A stretch of DNA of 64,000 nucleotides from Chrysemys picta bellii. Lineage: Eukaryota; Chordata; Testudines; Emydidae. The stretch is taken from positions 89,786,264-89,850,263 of the forward strand of contig NC_088797.1 of the NCBI RefSeq assembly GCF_011386835.1, given 5' to 3'. The notes under the pieces are model-generated. The model ran no database searches. It worked only from the letters and a program-made list of their open reading frames with translations, and had not been told where the DNA came from. Position numbers and translations under genes: made by a program. Below, piece by piece: positions 56,251 to 64,000 of the stretch; position 1 is the first letter of the stretch; each line of letters opens with the position of its first letter.

Positions 56251-56565
56251 TTTGCCGGTGATGAGTAGGCGGGTACTGCAGTCTGCCCCAGGGTGTGGGG
56301 CTAGACAATGACTGGCAGTATCCTTATATTGAGGTGAGGTGGGGATAGAGGGTTGGGGATTCCCCTGGGTAGGAAGACCCTGAGACTGTGGGGGTACTGC
56401 CAGTGGGCAACACCCCAGCCTGAAAGGGGCACCAGGATCCAGGAGGGACTCGGCCCCAGCGGCAAGCGGGACACTGGCCTGCAGAGGGCGCTCTGGAGGC
56501 TGGAAGAGCTAATTCCCTGGACAATCAGTAGGAGGCACCGCAGGGGTGAGTCCCGCCCTGTGACA
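56251..56565. mobile_element. Truncated LTR, same family as 2215-2848
   Basis: It shares TGCAGTCTGCCCCAGGGTG-, GGGACACTGGCCTGCAGAGG-GCGCTC and GCAGGGGT(G/A)AGTCCC blocks in the same order with the LTR at 2215-2848, and ends CCCTGTGACA. The 5' half is missing. Confidence 0.8.
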
Positions 56566-59500
56566 GAGCCGAATGCAAACATTAACTAGAGCCAATGGAA
56601 ATTGGCAAGAATTTTGCCATAGCGGCTGTAGGAAGCTTTGGAAAATCTGCAGGACTTTGTAAATGCAAAGTCACATGAACAGAAACATGAAATCCCCGAT
56701 ACAAATTATTTACTAAATAATGTAACTTTATTGGTTTTAAATAAAAATTACTCTGAATTTCACCTTGTTACCTTTTAAAAAATCCACCCCAAGCTTTCTA
56801 CAATGTTTTACTTCTCCCCTCAAGATTTTCCTGCAAAGATCTGTTGTGGGCCTTTTTTGTTCATTTTGCCTCACCTGAGGGGACTGAAGTCCTAATTAAT
56901 GCCACCCTGTGTTACCTTCATTGAGCATTCAGCACTGCTGGTTTAATAGACCCAACTTCCTCCATTTATACAGGAACAAAGTTCCAATAGTCCCATCACG
57001 AGAGGGGAAAGTGGAACCTGTACAAATTAAAACACAGCATTAGAGGCATAAATTCCTGAAATACCTGCTTGGATTTCCAGAAATGAGTGTGTTCTAGTAA
57101 CACTTGAATCCAAAATTCTTCCCTCTTCTTGGATGCAAGAATTGTCTATTTTCATGGAGCCAGTAATCTAAACTACAGTTGATTCTGGCAGCATTACAAT
57201 CTTTATATTTTAACAGTGTATGTATGTCAAAGATTTTTGTTCATCAGACAAGATATCTTCAAGCTTTTTTTAGTTTGAGGTTTATTAGGTGTCCAATAAA
57301 TAAGCACCACATTTTAAAAACAGGTCTTGTGTGTTCACAAATTTGGGTGTGCAAATACTTTATATACATTTTCAAATACTGTCACTTGCATGTTGGAATT
57401 TACATATGCAAAAAGTGTACAGGCAAGTTCAGCGTATATAAAACTTTGTGCACGTAAAAGGAATTTAAGCTAAAGAAACTTCAAAAATTCTGCCTTAACC
57501 CCATTTTGTATCATTTGCAAATTTAAGAGGAAAAATTTAGGTGAAGAGACTCTGAAGTGAAATATGAAATTTACTGGGCTGAATTCATTCCTGGTATAAC
57601 TGTACTGAATCCAATAGAAATACAGCAGGGATGAATTTCCCCCAAAGTCTTTAAGTATAAAGTGATGCAACTGATCAGAAGTAAGGACCAGAGTATAGTA
57701 TAAAAGGCCTTCAAGCATTATGGGGGTGGGGGAGGGGGGAGAATGTGACTGCATTGATATATCCAACATTTAAATTCTGCGTCCAGTGTATAGGAACAGG
57801 AAAGAAGATTAACAGAATGTTGACTTGCATCTACGTATCTGAAGAAAGATTCAGTGAAGCTGTACAATGACATACAATGAGATTCTAGCACAAGAAAGCT
57901 GAGCTGATAAATGGAATGAAGGTGCTTATACATTAAGAGAATTACAAAACTGGGATTATGTAGTTTGTAGAGAAGACATGAACAATATATTTAAACTAGA
58001 TAAGGGGTATTATAAAATTAATCTTGCTGATTTGTTTAAGATTGTTGTACTGACCAGAAGTTAAGCTTTTAAGTTAAGAGTGTTAAGAAATAAGAAATGT
58101 TTTGGAGGTATCATTTTACAGAAAATGGTGAATGTCCTCTCTAAGAAAACCATTTTAGTCCAAGTATTTGTAAGTAAGCACCTACTATATGTAACAGCAT
58201 CTAAATTCCATTGTAATGAACACATTAGAAATGTGTGTAATGGTATTTGGTTCTAAATACATTTGTACTACTAGACTCCAGGACTTCAAATGGAAGTCCA
58301 CTTTATTACTGAGGACATTCTGTAATGTGTCTCCTCAAGGAGACAGGTCTTGCCTTGTGTTCTGAAAGCTGCCAGCCTCAGCCTCAGCTTGATCTACAGT
58401 GAATTCAATATCTATATCTCTCCGGAGATAATGCCTGTCCCTGGATATTTAAACCTTGTCTCTGTAAACTATAATGTGTTTGTTGAATGCAGCTGCAGTG
58501 AAGAGGGGCAAACGCAAAGCTTTTTCTTTTCCCTGGAATGTGACTGTCTTATTCTACAAAGTAATTAAATTTAAAAAAATCCCTCACAATAATATGCTAA
58601 TACTAAGGTTAATGCGTAGCTTGAAGCTACAGATGACCGTGTTTGTTTGTGTGTCTTTCTGTAAGGAGTGGGTATCACTGTGGATGATGTAGCAATATTC
58701 TAGAGCAGAAGAGTTAGTATAGAATAATGTATCTGTTATTTAATTAACGTATTTGAAGCAGATCCAGAAGTGTCACATCTTTGTTGTTCTACTTTGCCTT
58801 TCTCGGTTGTTAACTTTTTTGAAGAAGGTGTAATAAAACCAATAGCTTTTTGTTAGAGTTCAATGTGGTATTATTTGTACAGGTGCTGCTTCCTTTTATG
58901 TCATATCTCAGTGCATAACCCAAGGCCACATCTTTTATATAGGAAACTGTTTTCAGTATGGTGAAATGGAGCAAGAGGGAAAGCAGTAAGTCCCTAAGGT
59001 GCCATGATTTGAGTTGGGGGGAGGTGGAACTTTACTCATAAACAGCAGTACTGGCAAGACATATGTTGTATGCCCCAGAGTATTTCAGTGATTAGGAAAG
59101 GAACAAATCTAAATAAAAGTAATAACAATTCTAAAACAGTATCTCAGATGTCTAAATCCCTTAGTTAAATATTCAGGTGCCATTTATTCTTTAGAATAAT
59201 TAAATGATCCTTTTAGATAAATGACTGATTTATCAGTTATTACCATTGTTTAAACATTAAACACATCAAGTGGCTTAAATAAAGGCATTCAGTGGCAATT
59301 TAAATGACGATTTAGAGCTATTATTAATAGAGAACTGCATACCTTTGATGGTACAGACTGAAAGTAACTTCTTATGCAGAAAGGACATGCCAGAACCATC
59401 ATCACAAATATACAGGCATAGCTCATTTCTTAACCTGAACAGTTGCATGTCTAGTAATCACCTTCAGACAGGTATCTGATTGGTTTTAGTCAAGATGTAA

Positions 59501-60558
59501 TATTCCCTAATGATAGCTGGAATGACTTTCTACACAGCTCTAATCTTGTGATTAGGCTTACTTATCAATGCAGATGACAGGACTGTCCACTATAGCCCTG
59601 CGGTGTCTTGACTTCTATCCCACTCCAGACCATTGTACTTGGAGATTGTGTGGGCAGGAAGATATTAGAGTTGAAGTTAGCTGTTTGCCAGTCTTTCAAG
59701 CTCTCAAGGAGCTTCGACAAGAATATCAGTGTTAGCTTATGAGATCACTCTGCTTTGCCCACCAGGCTCACACTGTCACACAGTGCTCTTTTCTGGTCCC
59801 AAGCTAAAGCAATCAGTTAAAATAAATAAGGACTTTATCTCTCTTGAAAGCCTCTGAAGGTAAGTTGTACCTCGCTGCCAATCCTTGCATATATTTTTTG
59901 TTATATATAAAGCAGCAAATAGCTGGCTAAGCCCTATTGACTGCATACATATTCCTATAGGGCTAAACATTGCCAAGTGCTGAACTCCTGTAACTCATAC
60001 TGAAATCAATGGGAGTACTAAGTGCTCAGCAATTCTCAGTATTTGGCCCAGAGACAGCAACGCTAACAAACTGAGGTTTGGAAAATAATTTCCCCTCCAT
60101 AATCAGGCTCGATGACAGGTATTTCCCGAACAGAGGAGTCTTGGTACTCGCCTTCCCCACTGCTACATACAATAGTTAGGCTCTGGACAAAGTCCACAGG
60201 AGAGGCTCAGGGATACCAGGCTTCTCCTTGAGGGAAGTGTGCATGGGAAAATAGATTCTTCTCAGGTGGGCTGACATTCATCCAAAGACTAGCAGTAAAG
60301 GGGCCATGGGAACTGTTCCTGGCTGACAGCTCCAATAATGAAGCTCATTGAGGTAGAAGTAACCTCACTGGGCTGAGGTTTTCCCCAGCAGCACTCTGGT
60401 TTGGAGAGAGGCTACCAGTAACACAATACTGCCAACTCTCACAATAATTGGTTTTCTTGAAGTCCCAGCTCCTGGAACCAAGTGACTACATCAGAATCTC
60501 AGCTTTTTTTTTTTTTAAAGAAAGTTTAACCCTCACTGATGTGGAATAAAGCTTGTAA
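56566..60558. other. No recognisable gene; minor MITE scraps
   Basis: GGGCTGAATTCATTCCTGGTA / CAGCAGGGATGAATTTCCCC (57576-57640) and a similar pair near 59985-60050 are short palindromic MITE remnants. No coding region with recognisable composition is seen. Confidence 0.45.
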
Positions 60559-60563
60559 ATGAC

Positions 60564-61188
60564 TGTGATGGGGTGTATATAACCCATACCAGACCCAAAG
60601 GGGTTAAAGGACAATACTGGGTTCAGGTAGCCCCACCCCTCCAGACCTGCAAAGCATGCTTCAGCTGGAGAGAAAGCTTAAAAGGGAGCAACTCAGCTCA
60701 GCAGCGGGAGTTTGGGAGGAAGACAGACCTACTCTTATCTTAGGGCTCCTGAGCAAGGGCTCCAAAGACCCCTCTGGGTGAGGAATAAGACTGCCTGCTG
60801 AGCCCAGCTGGGGTGGAAGATGTAGTCGTTGTTCTTTATTTTATCTTATATTGGATTTGGAACTGTGCAGGGAGATGGATGGTAGAAAGTGACAAAGGCA
60901 GGGTGCCAGACACTGTTGGCTCTCATAGGGCCTGGGGCAGAGCCCAATGGAGTGGGAGGGCCTGGGCTTGCCTACCTGGTGCCCTTGCTGCAGAAGGGGC
61001 ATAAGCCTCATTTCCACCCCACTCCCTTTCTAGTAATGGGAGGGCAAGGATATTGAAAACCCTGAGGTGAAGCTAAGCCCTGTACAAGGATTAGGAATTG
61101 GACTGAAAGGCCTTCCCGCTGGGAGGTGAAGCTGGAAACTGGGTGTGCAACCCATTAGGTCACCTGACCCTCCAAGGACTCTCTTACA
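60564..61188. mobile_element. Solo LTR with 5-bp duplication ATGAC
   Basis: It begins TGTGATGGGGTG and ends GGACTCTCTTACA. ATGAC is perfect at 60559-60563 and 61189-61193. AGCTTAAAAGGGAGCAACTC may be the promoter region, which would make the plus strand the transcribed one. It is 625 bp. Confidence 0.88.
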
Positions 61189-61725
61189 ATGACCTTAGTG
61201 TACCCTAAAGGCTCAAAACCAGAAGGTAAATAAAAGAACCCTAAATTAATTATGTTAAGAAGTCTCATGATTTTAAAGCCACTCACATGATTTTGGGGTC
61301 CTGACTCATAACATTTGAATGCTTGGGGTTAGCAGTGTTGGTAACATGTCTCTAAAGGGAGGATGCGAGGGAGCCCTTCAGGAATGAAACTCCTTTCATG
61401 AACCAGGACATGAGAGCACCTGCAGGCAAGGTACATTTAAAACTCTTGTTATGAAACAAAGGGAACTAGTCTCGGTCCTTCCTGCTCCTCCTACCAGAGC
61501 TGTGTGAAAGGATTATGGCTGCTGTCACAGCCCAAACATAAGGCACGCACAGAGAGAGGTCACGGAAAGAACTACAGTTGCTTAAAGGATGGAGAACTCA
61601 TTTGAAAGAGCTCCCTGCCACTCAAGCAGCTCCACAACTCAGGACCACAGTCCAAGTACATTTGCTCTCCACCGATTCACTGCTCTACAGCCAAAATGCT
61701 TCTGAAATAAATGTAGTCAAACTTT
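61189..61725. other. No recognisable feature
   Basis: Spacer between a solo LTR and the terminal transposon-like unit. Confidence 0.4.
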
Positions 61726-61734
61726 ACTAATTCT

Positions 61735-63870
61735 GGGTCACTGAGAATGAAAATGATGCTTAAAATTGTTGATTGGCTCTAGTTTTCAAGATATGCTATT
61801 GGGTCAGTATATACGACCCTTGACTTGGGAATGGCGGAGGCTAAGTGAGTTATAAAGGGAAGGGATCTCAATTTAAACCAGAAATGACTAAAATACATCT
61901 TTGACTGGATCTATGAATAAATCTATGACTGGGTTTGGACAGTACTTGCTTTTTAGGCAAAACAATGAATGATGCAATCTGAAGCTGGTATTGCGTCATA
62001 CATGATATGAATTGCATCATGTTATTCCTAGAAGTCATGGATGATGCAATCATAACGAAGCTTACATCACTCTGCTGAACAAATTGCCCTATATCAGCTC
62101 TAGAAATCATACAGTGTCGTGCTCTCTTATTTGTCAGTGTTTGATTTTGCAAAGGGACACATTTCTGTTTAGCCAAAGTGAGCAGAGATGCCTTGTACTT
62201 GTGTGAACAGTGCAGATAACTTCTGCTATGTTTTTGGTGAAGTGACTTTTGCATCACAAAAGCACAGTATAACCACTATGGTTAAGAAAGCCTATCACCT
62301 TTATTTTGGCTGCAAAATTGGAGATCAGGACAAGAGGTGGGCCCCACACATATGCAACACTTGTGCAACAAATCTTGGCCAGTGGTTGAACAGGAAAAGG
62401 AAATCTATGCCTTTTGCAGTGCCAATGATTTGGAGAGAGCCAACAGATCATACCAGCAATTGTTACTTCTGCCTGGTGCCTCCAGTTGGGAAAGGTGTGT
62501 CAAAGAAGAAAAAGTGGACTGTGCATTATCCAAACATTCCATTAGCTATACGCTCAGTACCCCACGGAGAAGGACTGCCGGTTCCTGATGCACCAGAATC
62601 ATTCTCACTTGAGTCAGATGAGGAAGAGGATGAAACTTCTGGTCCTGAACCATCAATGTCACAGGACCCACATTTTCTCCCATCCTCCTCCTCTGAACCA
62701 CACCTCATAACACAAGGTGAACTGAATGACCTTGTCAGGGATTTGGAAGTACCCATGAGTAAGGCAGAGCTGTTGGGCTCCAGACTACAGCAGTGGAATC
62801 TCCTGGCAGGTGATGTTAGGATTTCCATGTTCTGTGACCGTCAAAAGGATCTTGTCCCATTCTTCTTCATGGAAGGTGAACTTGTAGCCTGCAACAACAT
62901 CAATGGTGTGATGGCAGCCCTCAACATCGGTCACGATTCAGATGAGTGGAGACTGTTCATTGATTCATCGAAGACGAGTCTTAAAGCTGTTTTACTGCAT
63001 AATGGCAATGTTTTGCCATCAATTCCAGTTGGTCATGCAGTCCATATGAAGGAAACCTATGACAACATGACAACATGAAACAACTTTTGAAACACAAGCA
63101 GCTTTCAAGTACCTCCGTGGAAAATTTCCAAGGTTAAGTGAAGCTAAGATAAAGGAAGGTGTCTTTGTTGGTCCTCAGATTCATGAACTTCTTCGAGATG
63201 TTGCATTTGACCATGCACTGCGTGGCAAGGAAAAGACGGCATGGAAAGCCTTCCAGTTAATGGCAATAAATTTTCTCGGAAACAACAAGGCAGACAACTA
63301 CAGGTTGTTGGTGGAAAACCTCCTCAAGGCATACAAAAGCCTTGGTTGCAACATGTCACTAAAGATACATTTTTTGCACTCTCATCTAGATTTTTTTCCA
63401 CCCAACTGCGGAGGAGTGAGCGACGAGCACGGCGAGCGATTTCACCAGGACATTGCAACAATGGAGAAACGCTATCAGGGCAAATGGAGCCCATCAATGC
63501 TTGCAGACTATTGCTGGACAGTGACAAGAGATGCTCCATTTAATGAATACAAGAGACAAGCCAAGAAGCGCCGAGTAGACACTGAATAGGACTAAACTAT
63601 GTACAGAATAGTTTTTTGCCTTTTGTTTCATAATAAATTTTATTTATATAACCCTTTTGCTGATTTTTAAAGTGTTACATAAACAGGACAGGTGAAATAT
63701 TATCATGTAAAGCAACCATAAACACATGAAAAGACCTAGGTTTACAATTTATGATTAAAACTCTACTATCTACACAATATACGTAGACATAAAATGTAAA
63801 AACTTAAATATCTTAGAAACAGTAGCCAATCAGTTGTTTTAATTGTCATATTTGAATTCAGCACATCAAA
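61735..63870 (+). mobile_element. Probable DNA transposon of unassigned family
   Basis: A single broken gene (62188-63589) lies between diverged inverted repeats. The left arm, about 61745-61797, shares CTGA, ATGA, TTAAAA, TGATTGGCT, GTTT and AAGATAT in order with the reverse complement of about 63796-63860. The arms agree at roughly six of ten positions over about 55 bp by eye. The outer ends and a target duplication are not resolved. Confidence 0.5.
62188..63589 (+). pseudogene. Unassigned transposase-like protein, broken in the middle
   Basis: ATG at 62188 gives 296 residues to TGA 63076-63078. The N-terminus has a Cys/His-rich region (CTCVNSADNFC, HICNTC, CYFC, with a conserved-looking PMIWREPTDH), then an acidic linker (ESDEEEDETSGPEPS). 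After that come segments DLVRDLEVP, EWRLFIDSSKTSLKAVLLHN and GHAVHMKETYDNM. The remainder is in another frame from about 63080 to TAG 63587-63589: EAKIKEGVFVGPQI, INFLGNNKADNYR, SDEHGERFHQDIATMEKRYQ, DYCWTVTRD and a basic tail KRQAKKRR. An 8-bp tandem duplication (GACAACAT, twice from 63061) causes a frameshift, and a central block appears deleted right after it. Acidic residues in FIDSS and FHQDI could belong to a DDE-type site (inference). I do not recognise a named domain. AATAAA follows at about 63632. Confidence 0.7.
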
Positions 63871-64000
63871 ATACATAATAAATAGCACATTTTATCTCTG
63901 AAGCAGACGACTTCTCAAAAATTGTAGACCAGTGTTATGCCCCTTACCATCCTTCCTCAGGAGAGATTAACCTGATTTTACTACCTTCTGGCATTTACCT
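63871..64000. other. No recognisable feature
   Basis: The window ends in AT-rich sequence just outside the inferred transposon. Confidence 0.4.

Noticed and set aside
61868..62257. 129-codon minus-strand frame near the terminal gene
   Set aside because: It overlaps the start of the plus-strand gene and lacks any motif.
1..64000. CRISPR arrays or bacterial operons
   Set aside because: No regularly spaced identical short repeats with unique spacers. The only tandem arrays lie within LTRs, and the whole window has vertebrate repeat content.

Overview
The window looks like intergenic or intronic DNA from a non-avian sauropsid, most likely a turtle. This is inferred from the repeat content: CR1 LINEs of the reptile type, a tRNA-related SINE with a CR1-like tail, PIF/Harbinger elements and MITEs, hAT MITEs, Penelope-like debris and Ty3/gypsy elements. 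I found no exon of a single-copy host gene. Every long reading frame that makes protein sense belongs to a mobile element.

Layout: 1-4.9 kb holds LTR-type repeats, including a solo LTR at 2215-2848 with a perfect 5-bp target duplication, and a SINE. A 4.9-kb PIF/Harbinger transposon (4923-9868) sits inside an older palindromic MITE. It carries a transposase with two lesions, an apparently intact two-exon Myb/SANT-like partner gene, and an unexplained ORF on the opposite strand within that gene's intron. A dead Tigger/pogo element (11416-14115) contains a U4 snRNA pseudogene and a repeat with a hammerhead-ribozyme-like fold. A 6.3-kb Ty3/gypsy element (15955-22279, minus strand) has integrase ahead of reverse transcriptase (Gmr1-like order), two LTRs with a GC-rich hairpin tandem array, and a pol frame that runs into the 3' LTR. 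A nearly full-length CR1 (24.3-28.9 kb) is interrupted by a Harbinger MITE. A Penelope-like fragment at 31 kb has a second hammerhead-like fold.

Further along are an ERV-type LTR (33.3-34.3 kb), two truncated CR1 copies (36.9-39.0 kb plus, 39.8-41.3 kb minus) and a decayed second gypsy lineage with the ordinary PR-RT-RH-IN order (42.8-46.9 kb, minus), cut by a MITE, a hAT element and a CR1 scrap. A Harbinger-type element at 48.8-50.6 kb has swallowed a hAT MITE and a solo LTR. Solo LTRs with perfect duplications also lie at 54.5-55.4 and 60.6-61.2 kb. At the right end, 61.7-63.9 kb holds a multi-copy-type protein gene of unassigned family, with a Cys-rich N-terminus, broken in the middle and flanked by diverged inverted repeats. 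I infer it is a DNA transposon.

The window therefore records layered insertions rather than a cooperating gene set. The cooperating pairs are Harbinger transposase with its Myb-like protein, CR1 ORF1 with ORF2, and gypsy gag with pol. The most interesting signals are the two hammerhead-like folds with covarying stems, the terminal unassigned transposon-like gene, the intronic Harbinger ORF and the LTR-encoded pol extension.
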